A stretch of DNA of 32,561 nt, from NCBI GenBank assembly GCA_005223375.1, contig RXOD01003993.1, positions 1 to 32,561 on the forward strand, read 5' to 3'. The position numbers and the translations under genes are program-made. This DNA comes from Amoebophrya sp. AT5.2 (Eukaryota > Sar > Dinophyceae > Syndiniales > Amoebophryaceae). Numbering within the stretch: the first letter of the stretch is position 1; each line of letters begins with the position of its first letter. Under the pieces are notes generated by a model. It saw nothing but the letters and a program-made list of their open reading frames with translations. It had not been told where the DNA came from and searched no databases. This document shows positions 1 through 11,700 of the stretch, one piece after another.

Positions 1-108
1 GGCGCCCCTCCGTCATCGTCCGCGACAGGAGGCGGCGCGGGCGCGGGAGCATCGTCTGCAAACGGCATCTTCGACATGTTCAACCAATATCCTGGTTACC
101 ACTTCTGA
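1..108 (+). CDS. 3' end of an unrecognised protein-coding gene
   Basis: The frame starting at base 1 is open for 35 codons and stops at TGA 106-108. It reads a Ser/Gly/Ala-rich stretch followed by a more ordinary tail ending in FDMFNQYPGYHF. The switch from low-complexity sequence to an aromatic-rich C-terminus, the high GC content and the shared strand with every other gene suggest a true last exon whose body lies upstream of the window. No domain is visible, so no function is proposed. Confidence 0.5.
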   Translation, partial: GAPPSSSATGGGAGAGASSANGIFDMFNQYPGYHF

Positions 109-996
109 TGCTGAGCGGTGCATCGCTGCTGCAGCGATGCAGGGTCGCATTCTGGGCCGATGAGGACGAAGGTGGCGATGAGCGTCTGCGAACAACCTCG
201 GAAGATCACGAAGAAAAATCTTCACGCCGACGTCAGAAATTTCGTCTGACAGTCAGCAGGGCGTCGCCGGACTCTGTCGCGTTTTTCACAATCACGAAGC
301 CGAGTAGAAGCTTCAGCGAAGAAGGAAAATGAAGTTGTAGATGATACTATTTTTATTTAACCGATTGTACGCGAACGCGAAGTCACTCGGGCCCCGCCTG
401 ATGGTGATGTGGTCGAGGGCGACCTCATGAAAGTGAGTCGTAGAGCACGAAGTAGAAAAGGTAGGCCCGGTTCGCAACCGGCGCTCCGTGTGTTGTGCTT
501 GAGGCAACAAGTGCTGCAGCGGGGCCTCTCTGTCATTCTTGTGCGTCTCCTTGTAAAGCTAAACGTTGCGTCCGGTTGGCTCCGTCGCATGCTCGGCATC
601 GGTCGTACACAAGAGCACCCAGGGGGAGGGACAGGGAGGATAGACTCTTAGCACAGAGGCAGAGCTGTAATCCAATTTCAAAGAGAGCAGCAAATGCAAA
701 GCGGAAGAACATCGCGCACGCCCTTGAGCAAGGAGTCTTTTTCTCTGTGAAGATATGAATGAGTGTGAGCAGAGTTGTGGACCTATATGAAAACCTAAGA
801 AAAAGAAAAAGTATATGAGTGTACATGTAGGCATCATGAAAGCAACGCTACTGTGCGTGTGCCTAGCTGGAGACTTATCTTTTCGGTAGTACTACATAGT
901 GCTCTTGCTTACTCGCCGTCGTCTTCGTCTCCACCGCCTCTACTACTTTCACACGCACCAGAATTCGAAGAATACTTCGCAACAAATAATTCAAAA
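109..996. other. Spacer between the first partial gene and the PX-RING gene
   Basis: Short ORFs exist on both strands but none has convincing composition, a recognisable motif or a neighbour it could splice to. The frame used by the PX-RING gene is open back to 853 but holds no ATG before 997, so 853-996 is read as 5' leader. No RNA gene or repeat was seen. Confidence 0.5.
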
Positions 997-3450
997 ATGC
1001 GGCTCTCCATCGTGGACGTGGAGGAGATGCTGGAGCCGATTCCAGAGGTCTTCCTCAAGATCCAGGTTGCCCCCGCACAACGCCCGCCGTCCGCCGATGG
1101 ACCGGCGCCCCACCACGTGTCCAAGCGACTGCACGCGCTGAGGAACCTGCACGAACAGGTTCTCCCTCTGCCTCTTGGTCTTGGTGTTCATCTTGCTTTC
1201 TACCCTAGTTGTCAGTATAAGAATCTTCACACTTCTTCAACTTCTATCTAAAGAAGTACAGGCCTTCACATTCACTGTCAGCTTACTTCCAGCGTGGACG
1301 TGAACTACCCGGCGTCCGTTGTGCCTGACTTCCCGACCGGTGTGCAGAACGAGCACCTGATGCAGGATCGGGTGATCTACACGGACCTGCTCAATAACTG
1401 GCTCCAGAAACTTGCCGCCACGACCGTGTGCCACTCCCACAAAGCCTTTCAAGAATTCTTCCAGCTCACAGACAACTACGTGAACACATTCGCCACCAGT
1501 AGTGCCAGTTTCTCTGCGAACCTCGGCCGGCAAGAAATACTGCCCGCTCGAGCCGGAAGCGACACTGTGATCGGGTACGGCTACGGCGGACCGGTAGGGG
1601 GTGCTGCCCACACTACTCCAGCAACTGCCGGCACAACTTCTGGAGAAATCAGCTTCGGGGCTGGTGGTCGTGGGGCAAGCGATGGGCAGCTCCGTGGGTC
1701 GGGGGGCGGTGGGTACGGTGCGCCGTATGGGCACGACAACTTCTGTGTTGGCGGATCATACGGATACGGCGGCAGCAGCTCCTCTTCGAGCTGGAGGCCT
1801 CCTCCGAGCCATGCAGCTCCTCTGAACTACATCACTCCGCCGTCAACCCAAGGAGCTCGGTACCCGGTCTCTATGCCGCAGCTGCCGCTCGGCTCTTCTT
1901 CACAGATGATGCCAAGTAGCGAGGTTACGGTATTCGACAACCCGTCGTCGCAGACGTACCTGAGAAGCATGCTCTTTCATCAAGACATGCCGATTCCGGA
2001 CCGATACGCGCCACCGATACAACTAGGGCCAGCTGCTGAAGAACGGGAGGATCCCTACGCTGCGACCGACGTGTTTGCCCTGCAAGGTGGTGATGGTGGC
2101 GTGGTGACATCGTCGAACGGGATACTGACCCTGACCCCAGCATACGGAGCGGGCATGAGTCAAGGCGAACTTGAAGCAGCAGTCCTGCCAGGAAGTGGAG
2201 GTGGAGGCGGCATACGAGTTCAAAGCAGCGGATCGACAACAATGAGAATTGCCACCACGACCTCGTCCGCAGCTGTTCACCATGCATCCTCGCCGTCCTC
2301 GCTTCTTGCAGCATCAGCCGGTCCTCACCAGTCGCATTCGCAACTGGTACCGCAGGACGATCCGTTCCCGCCAGATGGGCATGCGTTTCACGACGAATTC
2401 GTGCTTCGCTACCGGCCGCCGCCTGCTCTGAGTATTGACGAAGACGAGGACGACGTGCAAATCTACAATGGTCGCCGAGATGACGATTTGCTGTATCAAC
2501 TGGGGGCACAGGCACACGCACAGAGACAGACATCTGCCAATATAATGACCTCAGCTTACCCTACGCATCTTCATCACGGACACGGAGCTACAGCGACTAG
2601 CAGTGGCAGCTTGTTTGGGAGTGCGAGTGGGGCAGGAGGATATATCTCAGCTGCAGAACCAAGACCATTCCCATTGATGAGTGGAGGTGGTGCACATGAT
2701 CAGCAGATGATGAGTGGTGCCACCAACAGTGCCGCTGCAGCGGCTGCTAAGGAGCACGAAAACTCCTTTCTCGTGATTCCGGAACCTGAGGGGCACCGGG
2801 TTCCAGGTACTCAGCCTCCCACGCCGGCCCTCCCCCACGGTCCGCCCCCAGACGCTTTGATGGGATCGTTCGCGATTTTGACGCCGGTAGACGACCCGAC
2901 CCGCTCCGCAAGAACCGCTGCAGCAGCCACGACCAATCGTAATCAACAACCATTCGGCGCCTTGCTTGGATCTTCGCAGCTGCCAAATCATGGTGGTGTT
3001 CGTCCAGCTGGCGCAAGAGCGGCTGCACCTCCTGCCGCGCAACATCAGAGTGACAGGAACGACATCAATTCACCAGCGACCTCCAACAGCCGGGAAGCAC
3101 GCAGCACCTCCACGCGATCACCCACGGCCACTGGCAACAGTCGTTACTTGCTCCGCCCCAGCCCGAGCAAAGACCAAAACCACAATGGAGCAGCGCTGGG
3201 GCAGCAGCCGCCCACTCCCACGACGCTCGACGCGTTGCATCAGCAGCCGGACAGTCCGCCATCCGTGTCCGTCGACGTCGGGGACCGCCGGTGTGTGGTC
3301 TGTCTCTCGCGCGAGACGACGCACGCGCCGATGCCGTGCGGGCACCTGTGTTTGTGCGACAAGTGCCACCTGGCGCCCAACATGCAGCGCACGTGCCCCA
3401 TCTGCAGAACCCCCATAGAAAGGTTCGTACGCATTTTCAAGGTAACCTGA
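997..3450 (+). CDS. PX-domain and RING-finger protein (probable E3 ubiquitin ligase)
   Basis: Exons 997-1158 and 1282-3450, about 776 residues. The intron 1159-1281 is GT-AG, phase 0, and restores one frame. The ATG at 997 is the first in the open frame. Residues 1 to about 115 look like a PX (Phox homology) domain: an N-terminal beta region, the stretch KRLHALRNLHEQ, then YPASVVPDFP corresponding to the proline-rich loop, and a helical part ending in HKAFQEFFQLTD. PX domains bind phosphoinositides, usually on endosomes. About 600 residues of Gly/Ser/Ala/His/Pro-rich sequence follow, probably disordered. Residues 725-767 form a RING finger: CVVC, then CGHLCLCDKC, then CPIC, with the spacing of MGRN1-type RING-HC domains, ending close to the C-terminus in FVRIFKVT. 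A membrane-associated ubiquitin ligase is inferred. The RING call is firm; the PX call is from pattern and rests partly on the splice. Confidence 0.85.
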
Positions 3451-4484
3451 GTGGTCAAACTTTGTGACGTCGCTGATCGTCTTCGCAGCCTTCGCGTGAA
3501 ATTTTCCTTTGCCGCAGGCGGCGCGAACCGATGACAGCGGGCGCGTGGAAAATAGACGACAAATCCAAATGCGATCTTGGGTACTAATGGACGATTGCTC
3601 AAACTGAAATTAAGAAAAGAGATGCACTTGCACAGGAGGTTGCAGAAGAGTAGCAAGAGCAACTGGGTTGAGTGCATCATGCGTTGGACGGCTTCTGCAA
3701 CAAGCGGTTCATGAGGTGACTAGGAGGTGTAGAAGCAATTGCTCTATTCGAATTCGATCAGTTCGCAAGGACCCATTCGTCGCCCTGCAGTTGCACGGTT
3801 TGAAACCTACGACCGGCGGTCGAAACGGCCTGGAGAAAGAATTACTTGGAACGAAATGCAAATGTGCTGGAGAGCTCACACACAATGATGATGAATCGAT
3901 CCTTCTTATATCGTTGCGACGTGTTGTGAGACAACGAACGATGATGTCAGCATCCGCTCGCTGAGAGCGAGCGCTTTCCTCTATGTTTCTCTTCTGCGCA
4001 GCAATGCCGTGAGAGACTTCTTTGGTTTTTTCGCCATCGGCGCGGCAGTTTTATTGGGAACGCATGCGGTCGCTTTTCAGTTTTCACATTTTGTGTTTTC
4101 TTCCTCGCTGTCGTCGAGTTATGAATGTTATTTCATGCAGATTCCGATGTATATACAAGCTGTGCGTGATTTCCTATGATCCCACCCATATTTATTCTGC
4201 TTCAGACATGGCCGCAAATTCTCCGAACCGAATGCTGATGTGCAGGTTTTGTTTTTGGCCTTTCGGCACGAGACTCGGGAACATCGTCATCGTTACGCGG
4301 CTAGTGAAGCGGTCGGGAGTAGTCGTCGTTGTTCACTGTAAATGTACTAAACGGCTCCGTCAAAACTCTACCACCTTTGCGTAATAGGGGTCCCATTGTG
4401 GAACGAAAGAGCGAACAGTGGATTCCTTCAGACGAAAGGAAAGGGAAAAATACAAGAGCATTTAGTTCTTGTAACCGGTTGAAA
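3451..4484. other. Spacer between PX-RING and membrane-protein genes
   Basis: No convincing ORF on either strand. It presumably holds the 3' UTR of the PX-RING gene and the promoter and leader of the next gene. The only structure I see is a perfect hairpin at 3955-3973. The frame of the downstream gene is open from 4329 but lacks an ATG until 4485. Confidence 0.5.
3955..3973. repeat. Perfect 8-bp hairpin
   Basis: CGCTCGCT (3955-3962), loop GAG, then AGCGAGCG (3966-3973), followed by a T/C-rich run. It lies about 500 bases after the PX-RING stop codon and 510 before the next ATG. Function unknown. Confidence 0.5.
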
Positions 4485-7070
4485 ATGGTACTAGTAGAGG
4501 AGGAGGAGGAGGCCAGCACGAACAATCATCTTCTCCCGACGACGCTCTTGGAGGATGACCTGGACGTCGACATGCCGGGTCCTCGGACCTCCTCAGCCAA
4601 GAACGCTGCAGCACCGGAGAACGCGTTTGAATTTGCACCGGTCGGCGTGGACGCAGTGGGGGCGCCGAAGGCGAATGACGACACGGTAGCAGAACTACAG
4701 ACGCTGTGGCGCCGGTTTTTCGGATACCACAAGATTTTCGTTATCGTGCCAGTGCTTTTCGCGTCGTTGGTTACGGTTCTCCGCGGCATCGGTCCCATGT
4801 GCACCTTCACCGCGCGCGAGCTCCAGGATCACGTACCCGAGCTCGCGCAACGCTTCACGAAAGACCAGCTTAGCAATGCAACGCTAGGCATTCCGACGGA
4901 TTTTTGGTGGGCGGGTTTTTTGGATGGTGTAGTGGGTACCGCAATTCTGGGGCTGGGTGGATACGTCTACGGGAACGTGCAAGCGGTTGTACCGGTACAG
5001 GCCGCGCACAAGGAAATGAATTCGGTGTCGTCGATGTGGTCTTATCTGGTGACCGTTTTCGTGCCGCTCATCCTCGTGTGCTGCGCCTGGGTCGCGCTGC
5101 TGTTTATTTTACCACGTGACCCCACCGGGATGACCACCGCGCGATCTACATTCGGGCCCCTCACTCCGTTCATTGGTGCGATTGGCACTGCTGGCTGGTG
5201 GCAGGTTGACGATTGGTGGTTTCGTCGAAAAAACAAGATTGCTGGAGGGTCGCCACGATTAATGCGCCGACGTTCGCGGACCGCAGCTATGCGGATGTCC
5301 TTCCTCTACGGTTGTGCCGCTCTGTGGATGGGCTCGGCAAACATTTACGTGGCGAATGTTCTCTTTCCGGCTGCGCTGCGAAAAACCGATGAGTTTCCTG
5401 AAGCCGTCCAACCTCTTCTACAACTCGGAGTTGCAAGTTTGTACTTCAGCATTTGGCTTCCGATTGCGGTGGAGAAGCTGTGGGGGCGCGTGTTTTTGCC
5501 GTTCATTCTTCCGAGAAAAAAACATTTTTCACCTCGTCTGCCGCGCTCGTCCACGGCAAGAGTGGGTGTGAGTTCTTGTGGCGGCGGTGTCGTCGACGCA
5601 AAAGCAGTACAAGTTTATGCGGAAGATTACTACTCGATCAGAGGAAATATCGAGAAATCAATCAAAAGGCGCACGGAGATGCTGCGCATTTGCGCCAACA
5701 TCTTCTTCGATGTGCTGCGGTTTGCATTTGGGCGCGGCGTGCTTTCTTCGCTGTCGCCGCTCGCGCTCGCAGTACAGATCTTCAAGGACGTTACTTACCA
5801 CCTGTGGCACTTCGGGCTCCGACAGCAGGAGAGCCTGTTGCTGTTCACGGTTCGAATTTCCCATCCAGATCCATGGACACGAACCCGAATTACGCTTCAG
5901 AGCTGGCGGCGAATCAGTGCAGTTCTTTTCCACCTTCAGAAGTTTTCAAGTATTTCGAGACGTCTCGCAGTCGCCTTCGAGGACAGGATCGACTACCGCG
6001 AGTTGATGCGTGCGGCCGTGGCGCAAAAGCAGAATATGGCTGGGCAGGTCATGCAAGTCGGAGATCCTGCACCTGGGGAAAGGGGCGCTGTGGTTGCCAG
6101 TGACGAGTTACGGCTTCACTTCTGCAATCAGCGCATTGTCCTCGAGCACGTGCCCCGCGACGTTTTGCGAGCGTTCTTCTGCGACTCTGCAAATAGGTCT
6201 CACGGCGAAATCGCTGTCAAACAAGGAAAGAAAGTGGGCAGTGGTTGCTGGCACGAAGAACATGGCGAAGCCTCCCAAGAACAAGACTACTCCTCGCAGC
6301 AAAAAGTAGAGGGCGAATCGTCGACAACGCCCACCAGAGGACAGAATCGCGCCGAAGGAGGTGATGAAAACGATAATGCAGACGTGCGGAAAGTTTTGTC
6401 AGTGGTTTCTGCGCCAAACGAGGACGTCAGCGAGGGCACATCATGCACGAGCACACCCTCCAACACCAGAAATGCAGAAGAACCTCCTCAAGCTCCGCTG
6501 TCCTTGTCTTCATCCGCGAGCCAGTCTGCGACGCGGGCCGTTACGCGGGATGAAATGAAGGTCCTGCGTGCGTTCGTGCGCTTCTACCGTCAGCAGAATT
6601 TCATCCGGTATCAGATTCGTGCACAGACCCGGATCGTCGTCGCGCTGATGATGCTGATTGTACCTCTGATTTCCGGGACCGGAAACATCGCCTACTACGC
6701 CGGGTTTCCCAAGGAAGGAGGAGAACTTGCCGCGGCGCTCCGAGTGTCCATCATTCTGCTGGTCAAGGATTGCGTCGAGTGGTACGTCATCACCTTTCGC
6801 GTTGTTTTGTTTGACGCGCAACAGGTACGGGAAATCGTGCCTGGGCTGCTCAGAGCGTTCTGCGATTTCGCACCGACGCGGGAATGGTTTTTGGCGAACG
6901 AACCCGGACAGCTACTCGCGTTGGGCGTGCTCGTGAACCTGATGTACTTTTCGTTCCTGCTCTACAACCTGCGCTACAACCCATTCAACCTGGGAGAGAT
7001 CCAGCGCGAGACGGGCTTCGGCGACGCGCTCAGCTGGGACCACATCATGGACTTCTGTAAAACAAAGTAA
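4485..7070 (+). CDS. Large polytopic membrane protein of unknown family
   Basis: One exon, 861 residues from the first in-frame ATG (context AAAATGG). Residues 1-80 are acidic and disordered (run of glutamates at 5-9). Hydrophobic segments lie at about residues 83-103, 142-163, 185-208, 269-292, 312-334, 402-438 (one or two), 715-739, 749-773 and 809-829, so eight to ten membrane spans are likely. A long hydrophilic loop (about 560-685), rich in Glu, Ser and Thr, separates the first set from the last three spans. The C-terminal part has conserved-looking pieces such as LLVKDCVEWYVITFR and LLYNLRYNPFNL. I recognise no transporter or enzyme motif, so function is unassigned. The TAA stop directly overlaps a good 5' splice signal (A|GTAAGA, splice after 7066), so the protein could continue into the ORF downstream. 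Confidence 0.75.
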   Translation: MVLVEEEEEASTNNHLLPTTLLEDDLDVDMPGPRTSSAKNAAAPENAFEFAPVGVDAVGAPKANDDTVAELQTLWRRFFGYHKIFVIVPVLFASLVTVLRGIGPMCTFTARELQDHVPELAQRFTKDQLSNATLGIPTDFWWAGFLDGVVGTAILGLGGYVYGNVQAVVPVQAAHKEMNSVSSMWSYLVTVFVPLILVCCAWVALLFILPRDPTGMTTARSTFGPLTPFIGAIGTAGWWQVDDWWFRRKNKIAGGSPRLMRRRSRTAAMRMSFLYGCAALWMGSANIYVANVLFPAALRKTDEFPEAVQPLLQLGVASLYFSIWLPIAVEKLWGRVFLPFILPRKKHFSPRLPRSSTARVGVSSCGGGVVDAKAVQVYAEDYYSIRGNIEKSIKRRTEMLRICANIFFDVLRFAFGRGVLSSLSPLALAVQIFKDVTYHLWHFGLRQQESLLLFTVRISHPDPWTRTRITLQSWRRISAVLFHLQKFSSISRRLAVAFEDRIDYRELMRAAVAQKQNMAGQVMQVGDPAPGERGAVVASDELRLHFCNQRIVLEHVPRDVLRAFFCDSANRSHGEIAVKQGKKVGSGCWHEEHGEASQEQDYSSQQKVEGESSTTPTRGQNRAEGGDENDNADVRKVLSVVSAPNEDVSEGTSCTSTPSNTRNAEEPPQAPLSLSSSASQSATRAVTRDEMKVLRAFVRFYRQQNFIRYQIRAQTRIVVALMMLIVPLISGTGNIAYYAGFPKEGGELAAALRVSIILLVKDCVEWYVITFRVVLFDAQQVREIVPGLLRAFCDFAPTREWFLANEPGQLLALGVLVNLMYFSFLLYNLRYNPFNLGEIQRETGFGDALSWDHIMDFCKTK

Positions 7071-7114
7071 GAGGTACTTAGATAGAAAGATAGTAATAGC
7101 AAGTTTAGTACTTC

Positions 7115-7747
7115 ATGTTCTGTTCATTCTACATCTACTGGCATCAAAGTGCTACGCAGCCCGATCATGCGCTCCGATACTCTTTACCTCTACATCTTCC
7201 CGATCCCCGGCGTGACCACTGGACTCCCTCAAGGTCATGCGACGTCCACCGCTTTCCTTTGTGCCGCCTGATCTCCACCAAGCAGGGCGAGGTAGATGTG
7301 GAAGAAAAGCCAGTAGAGCAGACAGCAGACGGAAAACAGCCTCAAGCTGCTCTAGCACATGTGCACTTTGTCTTTGATACAAGTGCGGCGGCTGCTGGGG
7401 CTGCAGCTCCCAGCATTTCGACCGACGCGACCAGTACTACGAATGGAGCGGCGCCAGACATGCCGCTAGTAGTACCGGATGAGAATGCGAATGGAGCGCC
7501 GCCAGACATGCCGCTACCGGATGATGACGAAGAAATTTTGCCGATCGACAGCCTCTACAGTCCTACGCGTGTGCACAAGCTTCCGATCTCCCATCGCCCG
7601 ATTGCGCCAGTGCTGAGCAACCGCCAGGCTGTTTTTCAGCCCACTGCAAGCGTACAAGCACTGATGATCAAGTCCGACAACAGCCCGATAACCAAAACAC
7701 TCCTCTTCGTCGTCTGCAGTCGTCGCCAACAGCAACAACACAAATAA
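7115..7747 (+). CDS. Hypothetical acidic, Pro/Ala-rich ORF, possibly a 3' exon of the preceding gene
   Basis: Open for 210 codons from ATG 7115. Residues from about 65 on are acidic and look coding (GEVDVEEKPVEQTADGKQ, later DDDEEILPIDSLYSPTRV) and contain an imperfect internal repeat, NGAAPDMPL then NGAPPDMPL. The first 60 residues look less protein-like. If the 5' splice signal at 7067 (GTAAGA) is used with the AG ending at 7149, the membrane-protein frame joins this one in phase, which would make this an acidic tail. It may equally be a separate small gene or non-coding. No family recognised. Confidence 0.3.
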   Translation: MFCSFYIYWHQSATQPDHALRYSLPLHLPDPRRDHWTPSRSCDVHRFPLCRLISTKQGEVDVEEKPVEQTADGKQPQAALAHVHFVFDTSAAAAGAAAPSISTDATSTTNGAAPDMPLVVPDENANGAPPDMPLPDDDEEILPIDSLYSPTRVHKLPISHRPIAPVLSNRQAVFQPTASVQALMIKSDNSPITKTLLFVVCSRRQQQQHK

Positions 7748-8798
7748 CGTTACCATCGTGGTTCGCACGTCCGGTCGCAGAGTCAGAGAATTGTCGGATA
7801 CAAACGCTCTAAGTAAAAAAGTAGCTTGTTTCAGTATGTGAAAGAAGTAGAATGATTTGAAGTAACCGCGAGACAAACTACTTAACACGAGTAACGGACA
7901 CAGTTTAATCATTCTGTGCTACGATCTTACCTAGCCTCCCACGCTATGCTCGCCGCTGGGACTCAATCGTCTTTGTGTATGACATCGTACACATACGAGC
8001 GGTTCCTTCATCTACTAGGGCTAATGGCAATTCATTTAGTGCCCCTCTCCAGAGGTCAGACACAACAAAACCATGCTGGCCGTGGCGCACAGTACTGGAG
8101 GGATTTGATTTCGTACGCAAACGCAATTTCATTCGTACAATATTCCGTGTCCCCAGGTCCTTGCTGTCCGCGTCCACTCTGCAGGAGACTGCCATTTTTG
8201 CATCGAGGACGAGGACTCCGCCGTGATATATATTTTAGATTTTATTTGCTTAGTTCCTATGCTCTTCAGGCTTGATTTTTGATTCTACAAGTACAACACT
8301 AATATACTCAGTTTAGTCCTCAGTACGGGCTAGTAGCCCAAGTAGTTTAGTACAAAAAACGTAACCTTTACCTAGAGCTAGATGATCACTTGGAAAAGAA
8401 AAAAATTGAGAGACCTGAAAAAAGAAGTAGAGCAGCGTCGTCTACTCGTCAGACTCTTTGCTTGTTCAGCTGTGTGTGCGAGAACGAGGAGCGAGTGGGA
8501 TTCATCAAGAGATAGGTTCTGCGAGCTGATATCTGATGCTGCAGATCATGGCGTCTGTGCATAGAGCAGAACGAGAAAAAGAAACCGCATCTTTGAAAAA
8601 CGCTTCATCAACGTGGTGATTTTTGTACTACTGCTCAATTCATTGCACAAAATACCGAATACTTTGATCGACTTCGGCCATCATTAGTTCTTTGTCAGTT
8701 TGTTCGACACGGCGGGGAAGCCGAGAACGAATCCGTCGACGGTCCGGCTGTGATAAGCGCTGCGCGCACCCGCAGAACGCATAATCAAGTAAAGTAAG
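7748..8798. other. Spacer upstream of the SLC35F-like gene
   Basis: AT-richer than the flanking genes, with only short ORFs lacking convincing composition on both strands. No RNA gene or repeat was recognised. Its last part presumably holds the promoter and leader of the gene starting at 8799. Confidence 0.45.
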
Positions 8799-11700
8799 AT
8801 GTTACGTGTGGAGTCCACGGACCTCGAGGGCAATCGCTTTTACCGCCACCAACGCGTGAACTACGCTCGCGGGATCTACTTTCGCCAGCCTTGCGACTAC
8901 CTCACTGACGATGGTCGATTCACGGTCGGACTGGCGTGTTTGTTCCTTGTCTGTGCGCTCCGATACGTCAACGCGTCGCTCGAGGAGCCGGTTTTGCGGC
9001 TACTGGTGGAGGAGCACGCGTTTTCCTACATCGTCTGCACACAAATGTTTCTTGTTCTTACGAAGCGAGACCAGCAATGGTAAGTGACCAACTGGTAAGG
9101 ACTTAGGTATGCGTATGGGTCCCCACTTGGGTGACGACTGCCTTAAGGCGCTCTGAAGTCTACCCGGCTCTAGGGGTCGGGGGCCGCGGTTTCAGAGATG
9201 CCCCATTGTGGGAGTGGGGGTAGATGACGGTGGTGGCGCTGGGTTTGTTGTGGGCGGGGAGACAGCGTCGGAAGGTGAGCCATTGGGAGGTCGGGGGAGG
9301 CTGTAGTGCTGGAAAGTCACTGACTACAAAAATAACGATGGTGATACGGCTTGAAAGCAGGGAGGGAAAAAAGTGCCGCCTTGGTTTGCGATTTATTGCC
9401 AGCTGAAGAGGGGCGCAGATCTGTGGGCGCCAGCTTTGGCGACCACGAAAACGAATAGCCGCTGTTCTGCTCCTAGTAAGTAGTTGTATTGCGGACCTCT
9501 TCCACGGACAACCAAAGCGGAACCCCGCCCGAAGAGCCCCCCCAAAGTTTTACTTGCACTTTTATTTACCACTTAGCTACTTACCACTTGCTAGCTCCCG
9601 CCATAGTGCTGTTCTGGCTTCTCTACTCTCTCCAGTTCCGCTGTACGCGACTCGGCTACGAAGCCAGCGTGGGGTTTGCGAAAGACACCGGTCGGAGAAT
9701 CCAGCAGCAGGTGGGGTCGTGGAGAGCAGGTGGGCAAGAAGACGGGCGAGGAGCTGTAGGAAACGCCCCACGGACGGACTACGAAGAGGACCACGAAGAG
9801 GAGGATTCCATACCCACCGCTCGCTTGTTCTTGCAGGAACCTTCCTTCCCGAGTCAACGGTCTCATCTGCGGCCGCAGCCGCGCGTCCGTATTGGTGGCC
9901 TTCGGAGCGGGGCGCACGTGCATCGACAACTTCGAGTTGGTAAAAACAATGTCTCCGCGGAGGGGGAGGGCGAGTCCGCGGCGGATGCTGTTATCACTGA
10001 AGATGCCGAAGAGAGCGATATCGAGGACGCAGCTGCAGATGACGACATCCGCGAGCGAAGAAGTTATGACCGAGACCGGCGGAAACTACATCAGACACAA
10101 CAACTGAGGGGCGAGGAGGTAGAGGCGGAGGGTGACATCGGGCCCAAAGTGGTCCGCGTGGCGGGTAATAACTCGTTGTTTGACGAGAATTCGGATCTGT
10201 TGAACGATTTGTACGATGACTTCGATGCTGAACTCCACGACCCGACGGCCGCGCACAGTTGCGCGCAGAACACAAGGGCTAGTGCGCGGGGACACATCCA
10301 GTACATGCACAACATGGCAGCGCGACCGGAAGTGCAAGTGCAGCAAGAGGCGGCGCGCGCGCAAGAAGCTGCAACGGCACATCGGCCGGAAAGCAGTGGA
10401 GGTGGCCACGCGACGGCGCCCGGTGGAGGAGCAGCTGAAGCGTCTCCTTCAACAGCAGTCGAGCGCCACCCCGCGCGTGCTCCTGCTCGGGTCGTGTCGC
10501 CGACGCGATCTTCCGGGACGAGGACCACGACACCGACTCGTCATCAATCTTCAACCTCTGTCTCATCTCCCTCTGCGTCTGGTTCTGCGCGTGCGGGGGC
10601 TCCCGCTGCTCCTGGCGGCGCAGCGGCTGGGACAAACTCAAACACGGACACGGTGGTACTCGGCGTCTCTGAGGTGGCCTTCCAAGGGAGCCGGTCGGGC
10701 GGGACTGGCGGGTCGCCTATGCCAGCGAATGTACGTCGTTGCGGTGCTGGTGACAGCCGGAACAACAGCAGCCTCAGCAACAGCTCCGGACCGCCAGCGG
10801 CTGCCGCCTTGTCATCTTCATCATCGTCCTCCTCTCTGTTTTCCTCAGATGCCAGGAATCTCAGCCAGCAAGACATGCGGCAAGAAGAGTCGAGCAGAGA
10901 AGTTCCCGACCGCGCGCCGGCTCCTGCAGCAGTACCAACTGGCGACTCTCCTGCATCAGCGTCAAGCAGTGCTTTCTCCGAAGACGCTTTCCACGAAGAA
11001 CACCGTCCCCGTCGGCTGGCTACCCTAGCGAAATCACTCAACTCCTCCTCCTCGTCATCATGGTCTGCTACCGGGCAGGGACAGGAGGCGGGCGATGTAA
11101 AAGAGGCCGTTTCTGAGGCCCGAGCGGCACAAGTCGTGGGCGCCGTGACTCGTCCTCTGTCGGTTGATGTTCACGTTGATTCGAAAGCACAACTACCCCC
11201 TAGCGGAACACACGCCAAGATTGGTCCGAAGCACACCAAGACCAACAAGGCAAAAGCCAAAACAAGCTCAAGCAGCAGTAACGCGCAACTGTACTACCCA
11301 GAGGCGGGTTCCGGAGATTGCCGCGAGGCAACAGAAACCGACGAGGAAGGCGGAGGACGAAGAGAAAACAATAAAAACGAAGATTTGCTGCGGCTTGTTT
11401 CCGCGAGGAGCCTTGTGCCCGACGTGGAATTGGACCTCTCTTTGCCGCAACTGCGTCAGCATCTCTCGAGCGAAAATCACGACAGCAACCGCCGCCAGCG
11501 CCAGGGCCAGTCCCACCTTTTCTACGGAGGGACAGAACCCGCAGCTGCAGCTCCTGGCGACAATCAAAATTCGAAAGCGACGAGAGGCTCCTCCTCCTCG
11601 GCCTCCTCGAATGGTCGATCCGCTCTTGGTGGGACTACAGTAGGCAGTGGGCGCCACATAACCTCCCACAGCTACGAAGCTAACCGTGGTGGAAACCAGC

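Noticed and set aside
533..837. Overlapping minus-strand ORFs with hydrophobic N-termini
   Set aside because: Hydrophobicity comes from T/C-rich sequence; two frames are open at once, there is no motif, and the strand is opposite to all genes.
1925..3045. Minus-strand ORFs over the PX-RING gene (202, 132 and 93 codons)
   Set aside because: They are shadows of the GC-rich + exon, with Arg/His-rich composition and no motif.
7152..7382. Exon frame reading MRSDTLYLYIFPIPGV after an AG at 7159
   Set aside because: In phase with the membrane-protein donor but stops after about 36 codons; the 7149 acceptor gives a longer, more protein-like tail.
8382..8564. 60-codon ORF in the spacer before the transporter
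   Set aside because: Short, AT-rich and without neighbours it could splice to; expected by chance.
9224..9406. ORF inside transporter intron 1
   Set aside because: Lies wholly between a strong donor and the acceptor, G-rich composition, no in-phase splice sites on both sides.
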